A stretch of 64,000 nucleotides of DNA from Selaginella moellendorffii (taxonomy: Eukaryota; Streptophyta; Lycopodiopsida; Selaginellales; Selaginellaceae). Within the stretch, counting starts at the first letter, position 1. Each line of letters begins with the position of its first letter. The translations under genes were made by a program, and so were the position numbers. The notes below the pieces were generated by a model. That model ran no database searches. It saw nothing but the letters and a program-made list of their open reading frames with translations, and was not told the DNA's origin. Shown here piece after piece: positions 54,239 through 63,378 of this stretch. The stretch lies in NCBI RefSeq assembly GCF_000143415.4, contig NW_003314264.1, positions 941,618 through 1,005,617 of the forward strand. The letters are read 5' to 3'.

Positions 54239-55429
54239 ATTGGTTTGCCCTTTCCGGAATCAATCGCAAAGAGAGGAAAAAGAAAAAAAAGAAAGAGGAA
54301 AAAAAGAGGGGGATTCACAAGAAAACCTCGAAGAGATAGACAAGAAAAAAAGAAAAAAAACTGTACAAGGACTACTATATACACAAGAAGCAAAGATGAA
54401 ACGAGACCAACCTCTAGACAGCCCAAACCACGCAATGCATCCCTCCCTCAAACAAGAAAAAAAATAAAAATCCCCAAAGCAGGCACAGCGAATTTTACCT
54501 CTACATGATCAGGGCAGCACCGAAATCAAAGAATGCAGCGAAGAATCACCCATTCCCCGGCGACCCAACTCAACGCCACAGCGCGGGCTGGGAGGAGCGG
54601 CGCCGCCGCCCACAAATTCTCCCACACTCGACTGACTCGCTCGCCATAGCCCTCGCTCGCCCTCGCTCGCCCTCGCTCCAAAGCTTTGCTTGCGATCTCT
54701 TCTTTGCTTGCCCTTTGCTTTACCGCGGCGTGTCTCCAAACACTTCACCGAAAAATGGGTCCCCTCGCACTGGATTGTCTATCCCTTGTTCTCTTTGTTT
54801 TTTCTTCTCATCCACACCGATAATGCAGAGATTAACGAGATAATACGGAGATATTTTAGCCTAAACTAATGCGGTATCCTGATCCTCTCATCTGAAAGAT
54901 TCTCTTTCTCTGTCAACAAGATCGCGAGCCGTCAGATGGATAGCAAGAGCAAGAGCCGTTGGATCCGTTAGGGCTGACGTGACTAAATTAGGGCTACGTG
55001 TTGGTTAGGGCTGACGTGTTGGATGATTTGACGCGCATTGTTTTGGAGCGATCGGACAAAGGATTTTTGCCGAGATCCATTTTTCTGTGATCAAGCAGCC
55101 AAGGCAGTACGACAAGGAGTCCTCCCCTGCGCACGGAGAAGTACCTTTGCTGGCCCGGGAAGTATCACGGCTATGGAATGCTAGCTTGGATTTAAGCTCG
55201 TTGTTTCTGGGAGGAGATTGGAACAATGCTGGGGTCGTCCGACAAGCGGACAAATCCAAAGATTCATCCTTTCGTCCCGGTGATTGATGCCGCAATGTTG
55301 CATCATCGTCGACCGATCGATCGCCCCTGACCGGCATCCCGAGAAACCGGGGATATAAATTCGCAGGCTTCCCGAGAGGAGAAGAGCATTCGACTTCCAG
55401 GGGATCGAATTTGATCATAGAAGTGATCA
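54239..55429. other. Divergent promoter region between RING and SAUR genes
   Basis: The left part (54.24-54.50 kb) is A-rich and probably the 5' UTR of the RING gene, possibly with an intron. A direct CCTCGCTCG repeat lies at 54645-54680. From 54.75 to 55.43 kb is the upstream region of the SAUR gene, with ACGT-containing motifs (CTACGTG at 54993 and TGACGTGTTGG near 55010) in a local repeat of GGGCTGACGTG. No gene supported on either strand. Confidence 0.4.
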
Positions 55430-55894
55430 ATGAGCTGCGCGTATCTCCACCAGCGCGTGAGAGCCATTGTGGCGCTCTTCCAGAGGCAATGGCAGCAGCC
55501 AAGGAGCGATTACTCAAGAATGGAATCCTCTTCTCAGATTTCTCCTCCTCCTTTCTCTTCTTCTTCTCAAAATCGCGCTGTGATAGATGATCTCGATCCT
55601 CCCAGCGAAGGCTTCTTCCCGGTCTACGTCGGGAGCGCCCGCCAGCGATTCCTGCTGCCGATTCGCTGCCTGGGTCACGCGTCCGTGAGGATCCTCCTGG
55701 AACAGTGCGAGGAGGAGTTTGGATTCGCGCAGAGTGGCAGCCTGGCCCTGCCGTGCAATGTGGAGCTGTTTGAGTTGGCGGTGGAGCAAGCGGAGGAATC
55801 ATTCCGGCTGGAGGCGCTCGAGAGCAAGCACGAGAGAAAGGAGAAGCGCTCGCTGCGCAAAAGGATCGCTTTGATACGGAGTGCCTTTCGGTGA
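55430..55894 (+). CDS. SAUR-type small auxin-up RNA protein
   Basis: A single-exon frame of 154 residues, as usual for the family. The N-terminal 55 residues are variable (Gln/Ser/Pro-rich). The SAUR domain starts at about residue 60: PSEGFFPVYVGSARQRFLLP, then IRCLGHASVRILLEQCEEEF, GFAQSGSLALPCNVELFELA. The C-terminus is a charged helix rich in Glu/Arg/Lys. SAUR proteins inhibit PP2C.D phosphatases at the plasma membrane and thereby promote proton pumping and cell expansion. ACGT-type motifs upstream are compatible with hormone or stress control but are not diagnostic. The start at ATG 55430 is the first in frame; an internal Met at residue 31 is an alternative. Confidence 0.9.
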   Translation: MSCAYLHQRVRAIVALFQRQWQQPRSDYSRMESSSQISPPPFSSSSQNRAVIDDLDPPSEGFFPVYVGSARQRFLLPIRCLGHASVRILLEQCEEEFGFAQSGSLALPCNVELFELAVEQAEESFRLEALESKHERKEKRSLRKRIALIRSAFR

Positions 55895-56054
55895 CTTTAA
55901 AAGCTTCTCTTTTCTTCCTTCTTTTTCGTGTACTCCCAGCACTGCTTCTCTTTGATCATGATGGAGTCATGCTGGTTCGCAGATCTCTCTTGTAAGATCT
56001 TCGAGTTTCTCCTTTTTCTTTGCGCGATTTCTTCAAAGAAAGCGACATGATCCC

Positions 56055-56330
56055 CGCAAACTCACGCTGTCACATTTTTACCGGTGATTCTTCCTTGGAG
56101 GGTCTTTTGATTCGAGAAACTCTGGCATGGACCTCGCAAAAGTCACGAGGAGCTGTTAGAAAAAATCACATTTTTACCAGTGATTTCCTTGCAGGGTCTT
56201 TTGATTCGATCATGGACCTCGCAAAATCAAGAAGAGCTGTTAGAAAAAATCAGACTTTTACCAGTGATTTCCCTGGGAGGGTCTTTCGATTCGATCAACT
56301 CTGGCATGGACCTCGCAAAATCACGAGCCG
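56055..56330. repeat. Imperfect tandem repeat, about three units of 85-95 bp
   Basis: The blocks TTTTACCAGTGATTTCC, GGGTCTTTTGATTCGA, CATGGACCTCGCAAAATCA and GAGCTGTTAGAAAAAATCA recur in the same order three times (TTTTACC at 56078, 56172 and 56257). Units differ by short indels: the CTCTGGCATGG piece is present in units 1 and 3 and lost in unit 2. It fills the space between the SAUR 3' end and the convergent TBL gene. The ORF over it (56020-56346) is a product of the repeat. Confidence 0.85.
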
Positions 56331-56370
56331 AGAGAATAATTATTAGTGTAGAAAAAGAATGTTTTAGAAG

Positions 56371-58045
56371 TCACTGCTGCTGCTTCACTAGCGAAGCGTA
56401 GAGTAGCTCGTTCCAAGTATCTGGGACTCCCGGAAGGCACCAGTGGCTGCAATCCTGCTGATCCCACCCGTGCTTCTTACCCCACCTCGCAACATGGCCG
56501 TCTTTGCGGAACAGCGAGAGCTTGGTCACGTTGAGGAACGTCACACGCGTCTTCATGCTCCGCAACACCCGAGAGAAAACGGCTACCTTGCTTGAAAGCT
56601 CGTCCAGCTTGAATTCGTCCGCCAGTGGCTCCAGATGCGATTCACAGCTCCCTCCCGTGTCCCAGTCTCCTCCACTGTGACAAAAGCTCGTCAAAGAAAG
56701 ATCTCGGATCATACGATACGTACCTGAAGTGGTTTGGAGAGTAGCCACGGACAAAAATCTTTTGTGTTCTTCCGATATGCCGATCGATCCAGCGGGCCCA
56801 AGTTTTCATGGAAGTCTCGAACGCGGCGAGACCGTCCATTTGAGTGGTGTAGTTGGAGCCTTGGATGAAGTAGCACTCCCTAGAGGAACAAAAGAGAAAG
56901 AAAAGCTAGCAAAAGTTGTATAGAAAGAACTTTGGTGGAAAAGAAAAAAGATGATCTTACCCGCTGTGAATGCTCCGGTGTTCCCACCAGTGCCCCGAAT
57001 TGAAAACGATGAGATCCGCGCTCCTCCACTCGCGCGCCGCTGGATCGAGCCGGTCGAGCGAGAGCGTACAGTTCGCAGCGGCGCTCTTGATCTTGTCCGG
57101 GAGCCTCCGGTTCTCCGCGACCAAGAAGTGTGAGCGATAGAAGTCGATGTGGACTCTGTGATCCGCGAAGACGATGGAGTAGTAGTAGCCGGCCTTGGCG
57201 ACACGCTGCCGGTGAGCCTCGTAGACGTTTCTCTTGTTCCTGGCGGCCTGGTAGAGCATACACACGAGAGATTCCCATTGATTCCGGCCCAGAGAATCTC
57301 CCACGAACGCCAGGGTCTTGTTCCTCAGCCTCTCCATCATATCCGTTGCATTGAATCTGTGTAAGAACCCAAAGAAAAGGAAAGATATCAATGCAAGCAA
57401 GAGAAAAAAGAAAGAAACGCTCGCTCGCTCCATTCAGAGAGATCTTTCTTTCACCTAGAAAGATCAACCAAGGAGAGTAGCGTACCTTGGAAGATCGCAG
57501 CTATGGGGCTGCCATCGCCAATGGAGATAGCCGCTATCGTTGCGCCCATTCTCTTGGCACTGGAACGCTCCATCGGTGAAGGGGCAGAAGGATGGCTGGA
57601 ACAAGGGGTATCCATCATCGCGTACCCAGCGCCCGGAGTAAATATCGCAAGATCTTGGCGGTGGAGGCGATAGCGATGGCGCTGGAGCTGGCGATGGAGA
57701 TGGAGATGGCGATGGTGCTCGAGCTGGCGATGGAGATGGAGATGGCGATGGTGATCCGAAATATTTCGGTGCTCGAGCTCCGCGATTACCAAGAGGAGGA
57801 GGATTATCATCGGGATTAGCGCCACCGCCGGCGCCCCCTACCCCGCGATCGCCGCCTTCGCCATCGCCATCGCGATCGCCCCGGCTGAGCCACGCCGTCA
57901 AGAATGCCGCATTGGCGGCCCGGGGAATGGACAAGCGCCTGGAGAGAAGATCGCCGCTGGTGCTCGAGAGGAACGACGATGCCGCCAGGACGAGCACGGC
58001 GAAGGACACTGCTACCGCGATGGATCCCCATGGAGAGAATTTCAT
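56371..58045 (-). CDS. Trichome birefringence-like (TBL) protein, wall polysaccharide O-acetyltransferase family
   Basis: Four exons (58045-57486, 57356-56961, 56879-56724, 56674-56371) give 471 residues. A short cytoplasmic N-terminus and one transmembrane helix (IAVAVSFAVLVLAASSFL) mark a Golgi type II protein. A linker rich in Gly/Asp and then (Ser-Pro)n/(Ala-Pro)n repeats forms a stalk. The TBL domain begins CDIYSGRWVRDDGYPLFQPS, then GYLHWRWQPHSCDLPRF. The catalytic GDS motif is LAFVGDSLGRNQWESL with Ser208. The C-terminal DxxH motif appears as DCSHWCLPGVPDTWNELLY. Members acetylate xylan, mannan or pectin. All junctions are GT-AG and phase-consistent. The gene is divergent from the PPR gene, with 160 bp between start codons. 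A broken copy of its N-terminus lies at 61066-61318. Confidence 0.92.
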
Positions 58046-58205
58046 AGGCGCGGAGAGCTACGCGATCGATCGATCGATGGAGTGGGCTCGCTAGAAATAT
58101 TTTGCCTCTCGGCAAAACCTCTCGTGACACCTGTCCAGGCGTCGTATGACGTGGAGAACGTACTTTTGCTTCCCTGTCCGCCACGTGGCAAAGCTATAAA
58201 CCCTA
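58046..58205. promoter_or_regulatory. Compact bidirectional promoter between TBL and PPR genes
   Basis: Only 160 bp separate the two start codons. It contains a G-box CACGTG at 58182-58187, an ACGT core at 58149-58152 and a telo-box-like TAAACCCTAA ending at 58206, overlapping the PPR ATG. It also has a GATCGATCGATCGATGG repeat near 58062-58080. Such telo boxes are common in front of plant genes for organelle and ribosome biogenesis. The whole interval is duplicated at 61319-61469. Confidence 0.6.
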
Positions 58206-59665
58206 ATGGCGCTGCGAGCGCGCGCGGCGGCGGGATTCTCTCACGCTCGTCTCGATTCGAGGCTGTTCTTCCGGGGATCGATTGCCAGGTCTGGATTTAG
58301 CTGCATTGCCACTGCGACTGCGAGCGGCTATGGCTACACGGTGGAATCGTGGAGCGAGACGCCATACTTGGAGCTCGTTCTTGGCCTCCGCCCCGAGGGG
58401 CAATCCATGACAGCGGGCGCTGGATCCACGCTCGCCGCCGTGCGAGCGAAGCGGCCGAATCCAGGATATTACGGCAGGCTCATGAGAATGCGGCTCGAGA
58501 ATGCTTCGTCTATGGGGGGGCGCGAGGCGATCTTGGACAAGAAGAGCTACGTGAGAGATTTCGAGAGCTTCTGGATTCCTATGCTGGGCGATCTCATGGG
58601 AGGGGATTATCACCACTACAGTTTAGAGGTACGCAAGAATCTTAGATTTTTTCTCTTATTTTCTAGTTTCTTTTGATTTGCTATGTTCTTCGTGGCTGTT
58701 TTTCCAGCTTTGCTTATGAGTTTCTTGCTTTTCTTCCCATCAAACTTTGGTGTTGTTGGTCGGGATTTCTTTTGGTTTTCTCGTTGTTTCCGTGCTCGTA
58801 TCTTTCATGCCTTATCGAGTCTGATCTTGTCGGTGACATTCTTTATTGTTTCGTCCTCTCCATCCATCGCGTTCTTATATCACGATCGTGCCAGGTTTTT
58901 ACATGGCTCACGAACAATCCAATGGTCCTACTATCGGCCAAGAGACCGCAGCTCGAGCAGCTCTACGCGACGATGATCTCTTACGCCGGAGTCGTTGGGA
59001 GCCTGAGGCTAGCACGCATCTGGTTCGACGATCTCAAAGGCAAGGGGCTCAAGCAATCGACGAGGTGCTGCAACGCTCTCATCCTCGCCTATGCCAAGAA
59101 AGGTGACGTTCAAACCGCGCTCTCCATCCTCGAACAGATGAAAGCCTTCCGCAAGGGGTGCTCGCCAAACGTAGTCACGTACTACATCCTCATCGCCATG
59201 TTTGCGAGGCTGGGGGACGCGCCAGGCCTCGCAAATCTCCTGGGCGACAGCGAGTGCTCGAGCTTTCGTCCCGACCCCATGACTTACAACACTCTCCTCT
59301 GCGGCTACTCGAAGATGGGAATGCCGGAGGATTTCGACAAGACACACGGGGAAATGGTGGAGGATCTGGAGGATGAACTTAGCGAGGAGAGCTACAACGC
59401 GTTGCTCGTTGGATGCTCGCGGCTGGATCGTCTCGACGAGCTCCAGCGCTGTGTGGGGGAGATGCTAGCCAGGGAGATGAGTCTGGCATCGCCGGTGGTG
59501 GCGGAAGAGATCGCCAAGGCTTACAGAAGAAATCGATGGGTGGAAGGATTGGACACGGTGATCCAGCTCGAGGAAAAGAGTCCCGGGATTTCTCCAACCT
59601 TCCAAAGCTTTGTAAATGCTTGCAATGACGATTTAGAAAAAAAGGAGGCGCTTGTTTCAAGATAA
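58206..59665 (+). CDS. P-type pentatricopeptide repeat protein
   Basis: Two exons (58206-58628 and 58895-59665), separated by a 266-bp intron that is long for this region, give 397 residues. The N-terminus (ALRARAAAGFSHARLDSRLF) is Arg/Ser/Ala-rich and fits a mitochondrial or plastid targeting peptide. After a non-repeat region come PPR units: LYATMISYAGVVGSLRLARI, CNALILAYAKKGDVQTALSI, VTYYILIAMFARLGDAPGLA, MTYNTLLCGYSKMGMPEDFD and EESYNALLVGCSRLDRLDEL. No E, DYW or SMR domain follows, so it is P-type and should bind one or a few organelle transcripts for stability, splicing or translation. Target not predictable by eye. The last residues are Lys/Glu-rich before TAA at 59663-59665. Confidence 0.85.
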
Positions 59666-59990
59666 GTTTTTACTTTTTTTTCACTACAATCCATGTGATT
59701 AACTTTGAATACTATTTTGTGTGGTCTCTTCCAGCTTTTTCCAGAATATGGACTCACTGGTTGTGTCCACTGGAAGGATTTCTTTAACACCATGCTGCTG
59801 GCATTCATGGTACGCGGCAAACAAAAGCTGCGACAAAAGAAAAATCCGAACAAGAATCTAACAGGGGCTGCAAATTGTAGAAAATTGACTGATACCACTG
59901 TCCAGGTTGAACTTTTGTGCATTCTTTAGTCAATAAAAACGCTGACCAGATAATGTTGACAATTTTGAACGTTGACCAGATTCTGGAAAT
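59666..59990. other. Intergenic stretch after the PPR gene
   Basis: Presumed 3' UTR of the PPR gene followed by sequence with short ORFs on both strands (59705-59929 plus, 59521-59922 minus) and no recognised domain. A GTTGACCAGAT motif is repeated at 59942 and 59971. Confidence 0.4.
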
Positions 59991-59999
59991 AGATAAGCC

Positions 60000-60935
60000 C
60001 TAAACCTAAGCCCCGACCTTTAAATCTACACTCGTGCCGCCCAATCTCCGCATACATATTGGACAGCAGCACCGTTGACCCTGCAAAACCCGGGCTAATC
60101 CCCACCGCGTTCCGCGCCGCCATGGCCCCCCGCCGCGCGTCCCCGTGCACCTTGCAGCACCCCAGCAGCGTGTTCCACGCCACCGCTGGAACGGCATATT
60201 CCTCACCACGCCCGACAAACCCCGCCAGCCCCAGCACGTCCACCATGCACGTCCAGTGGTCGGGCCATGCCGCCAGGCAACCATGGACACGAAGAAATGC
60301 CGCACCTGGGCGAGCAGGCCGGCATGGCTGCACGAGTTGAGGATGCTGACGTAGGTGACGCTGTCGGGCTGGACGCCCTCGAGGTGCATGTCACGGTAGG
60401 GTTTAGGGTTTAGGGTTTATTTGGCATATTTGGTGTGGCCGTAATGGGCGTATCCCGCCACCGTGGAAGGCAGCGGCGGCATCTCCCATGCTACCGCAGC
60501 GCGCGTACATGCTAACCAGCACGTTGCTCAGGGTGAAGTTTGTCGTGGATCCCGCGAGAATCTCCGGATTCGCGGTGCATAGCTCGGTGTGGATGCACCG
60601 CCCCTCGGCGAGCTTGCCCAGGTCGGCGAGGGCGCACAGGAGAATGACGGCCATGATGCAATCGGGCTTTAGAATGGAGTCCGAGATGGTGGAGGCCGAG
60701 GTGTTAGTGGAGTCCGAGCTCTTCATACTCTTTGTGTACAAACTAGAGTCCGAGCTCGCAGAGACCAAGCTCCTCGAGCCCGACTCCATGGCCCTCGAGT
60801 TCCCAGCCTTCATCTCCGAGAACAATGCGATCGCTTCCTCGTCGTATCCGTGCTGCACACAAGATCCCATCATCGCGTTCCATGACACCAAGTTCTTCCT
60901 CTCGATCCCATCAAGGTATCCAAGTAAGTAGTGCC
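60000..60935 (-). pseudogene. Frameshifted PLS-class PPR pseudogene
   Basis: Minus-strand reading, in several frames, gives typical PPR text. KNLVSWNAMMGSCVQHGYDE, then EAIALFSEMKAGN (about 60900-60810); LADLGKLAEGRCIHTEL (about 60620); LSNVLVSMYARCGSMGDAAA (about 60530-60470). After a break come HLEGVQPDSVTYVSILNSCS (about 60390-60330), WTCMVDVLGLAG and VAWNTLLGCCKVHGDARRGA (about 60260-60130), and finally AGSTVLLSNMYAEIGR near 60060, the E-type end. At least two frame changes, an aberrant Ser-rich insertion (60800-60670) and a telomere-type repeat at 60397-60419 break it. It once encoded an organelle RNA-binding protein of the PLS subclass. Confidence 0.82.
60397..60419 (+). repeat. Interstitial telomere-type repeat, (TTTAGGG)3
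   Basis: Three consecutive plant telomere units, written TAGGGTTTAGGGTTTAGGG and continued by TTTA, lie exactly at a break between two PPR segments of the pseudogene. Such islands are known scars of double-strand-break repair. Confidence 0.85.
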
Positions 60936-61065
60936 ACTCACACTTGGATTGGGAGCATCGACCATTTGATTTCCCGGGGGAGTTAGAGCCAACTCTTGAA
61001 CACTTCACTAAGCTAACCCACTTCTTTGTCTATATTCACTCTAGCCTAGACTCCTCAATGGAGAG

Positions 61066-61670
61066 GAGGATTATCATCGGGATTAGCGCCATTGCTTGTG
61101 CCCCCTACCCCACGATCGCCGCCTTTGCCATCGCCATCGCCATCGCCATCATCCCAACTGAGCCACACCATCAAGAATGCCGCTTTGGCAGCCCGAGGCA
61201 TGGACAAGCACCTGGAGAGAAGACTGCCACTGGTGCTCGAGAGGAACAACGATGCCGCCAGGACGAGCATGGTGAAGGACACTGCTATTGAAATGGATCC
61301 CTATGGAGAGAATTTCATAGGCGCAGAGAGCTACATGACTGATTGATCGATGGAGTGGGCTCGCTAGAAATATTATGCCTCTCTCGTATGACACTTGTCC
61401 AGGCGTCATATGACATGGACAACGTACTTTTTCTTCCCTGTCTGCCATGTGGCAAAGCCATAAACCCTAATGGTGCTGCGAGCATGTGCAGCGGCGGGAT
61501 TGTCTCATTCTCGTCTCGATTCGAGGCTGTTCTTCTAGGGATCAATTGCCAAGTCTGGATTTAGCTGCATTGCCACTGTGATTGTGAGTGGCTATGGAAC
61601 GAGATGCCATACTTGGAGCTTGTTCTTGGCCTCTGCCCTGAGGGGCAATCCATAACAGTAGGTGCTGGTT
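61066..61670. pseudogene. Broken duplicate of the TBL 5' exon, promoter and PPR 5' exon
   Basis: The block repeats 57792-58410 in the same orientation. On the minus strand 61318-61066 copies the TBL N-terminus (FTMLVLAASLFLSSTSGS, then SRCLSMPRAAKAAFL), lacks the Ser-Pro stalk, and has a TAG at codon 6 where the parent has Trp. On the plus strand 61470-61665 copies the PPR start (MVLRACAAAGLSHSRLDSRL) and meets a TAG soon after, at codon 23. The promoter copy has lost the G-box core (CATGTG for CACGTG). Neither half can make protein. Overall the copy remains very similar to the parent, so it is fairly young. Confidence 0.9.
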
Positions 61671-62705
61671 GCTGCTGCAACTCTTATTTTATAATAATTA
61701 TTTGCTGTATAATGGGAATCAAGCTTGAATATTCCTTTAATTAATTCTAATTAATTATCTAAGTATATTTGTTTTAAATAATATAATAAAAATTTAAGAA
61801 AATAATTAATATACTAAATGAGACCTCCAAATGGTCTCACTTTAATGAAAATGGGATTTTTTGTATATCAGACAAAAACAAAAACTAAAACTAACATGAA
61901 GTGTAGGGAGGAGAAATTTGTGAGCAACAGTTGAGAAAATGGCTTATCCTGAAGTTTTTTTTTCAAATTTTTTCTTGCAATTGTAATTTATAATAGTTAG
62001 TAAAGTTTTTTTATTATTTAATAATTATATTTTGGTACTATTACAGTTGTGAGTGCTCAATATATAAGAATAGATATATTAATTAGGGTTTAGACCCTTA
62101 TTAATATACAAGAATAGATGGACTAAATTAAGTCCCAATTAGATGGTCTATATGCTTTAGTATTATAATTAATGTATTACTTAGGGTAATACATTGTATA
62201 TATATACATATATTTATAAATTTTACATTATCCTCCGATGCAAAGGTGATGATAATAAGTTAGGTGGAACATCTAGAGCCTTTACTGGGTAATTATAAAT
62301 TACCACAAGAATCTAAAGTTCCCACAAAATAATTAACAAAGTTGTTAATAACCATGACTAAAATAAAACCCAAAGCCATAACATAAGCTTCAATCGACTA
62401 CAGAATCCTAATAAACTAGTTATAACTCTATATACAGCTCCCAAATGCTCAAACCAACCACACAACCATAATTTTGAACCGAAGTAAGAGATTTTGAGAG
62501 CCACTATAAGCTATATAACACCATTATAGCAAACAATATATCTTATCTTTAAGTCTACTAGTCAACAATCCTCCAAAACCACTATTAACTCAGATTTAGG
62601 ACCATAAGTAGAACAACCATCATCTTTGTCCAGCACTGCACATAGGAAGTCAAACTTACTTTATTCATCTTCCACATCCTCCTTATCCCCTTAACGAAGG
62701 AAAAT
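61671..62705. other. AT-rich intergenic region
   Basis: Very AT-rich sequence with no ORF above about 60 codons, no recognisable RNA gene and no retroelement coding motif. Confidence 0.45.
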
Positions 62706-63378
62706 TGTAGCACATGTGGTCATGGGATAAGATTTTGATATACTATCACCGTGGATCTTTGGAACCTTGGGAAATAAATAGGGATAAAATAACCACTAAG
62801 GGCTCTTTCATCAAGTAATGCCTCTTTTCCAGTTGGCTTAAGGAAAGAGAGATAAGTTATGTTATATTTAATATCAAAGAAAATGGCACAAGTTTGATTC
62901 CCATTGATTAGTGGCTACTTAAAAAATATTATATACCCTTGAGCAAGGTATATTCCTACCCCTAAATTTGAAATCATACATATTGGGCATCCATGCAAAC
63001 ATCCTTCTTTTTGTGTGAGTATCCATAGATGAAGATATTCACCATAGAACTGCAGTATAGGTGGATGACTAGTTGCTTCACATGGAATAACTAATCTACA
63101 CAATAGAAGGATTGGTAGATTTAGTGCAAAAATGGAAGTGTTGATTCCCCTTAGCTCAGTAGGGGTTGTTAGTTAATAGTCAATGAGGACATTGACATCT
63201 TTGAAAAGGGAGTAAATGTAGTGTATATGGTCATGGGATGAGATTTGGATATACTGTTATCGTGAATCCTTGGAATTTTGGGGGATAAATGGGGATAAAA
63301 TAGCTACTAAGGGCTTTCTCATCAAGCAATTGCCCCTTTTTCAGTTGGCTTAAGGAGAGAGAGATAAGGTACACTACA
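62706..63378. mobile_element. Possible TRIM element (short direct terminal repeats)
   Basis: A segment of about 160 bp at 62706-62868 is repeated directly at 63217-63378. Shared blocks include GGTCATGGGAT, GGGATAAAATA, CACTAAGGGCT/TACTAAGGGCT and CAGTTGGCTTAAGG. The right copy begins TGTAGTG and ends CACTACA, a seven-base terminal inverted repeat of LTR type. It is preceded by a purine-rich GAAAAGGGAGTAAA, a plausible polypurine tract. The 350-bp interior codes for nothing. This is the size and layout of a terminal-repeat retrotransposon in miniature. No convincing primer-binding site follows the left repeat, and the left repeat's end has diverged. Confidence 0.5.

Noticed and set aside
53617..54435. 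272-codon minus ORF over the RING gene
   Set aside because: It reads through introns; conserved text is confined to the exon at 53713-53863.
61055..61282. A second functional TBL gene
   Set aside because: Only the N-terminal part is present, with a stop at codon 6.
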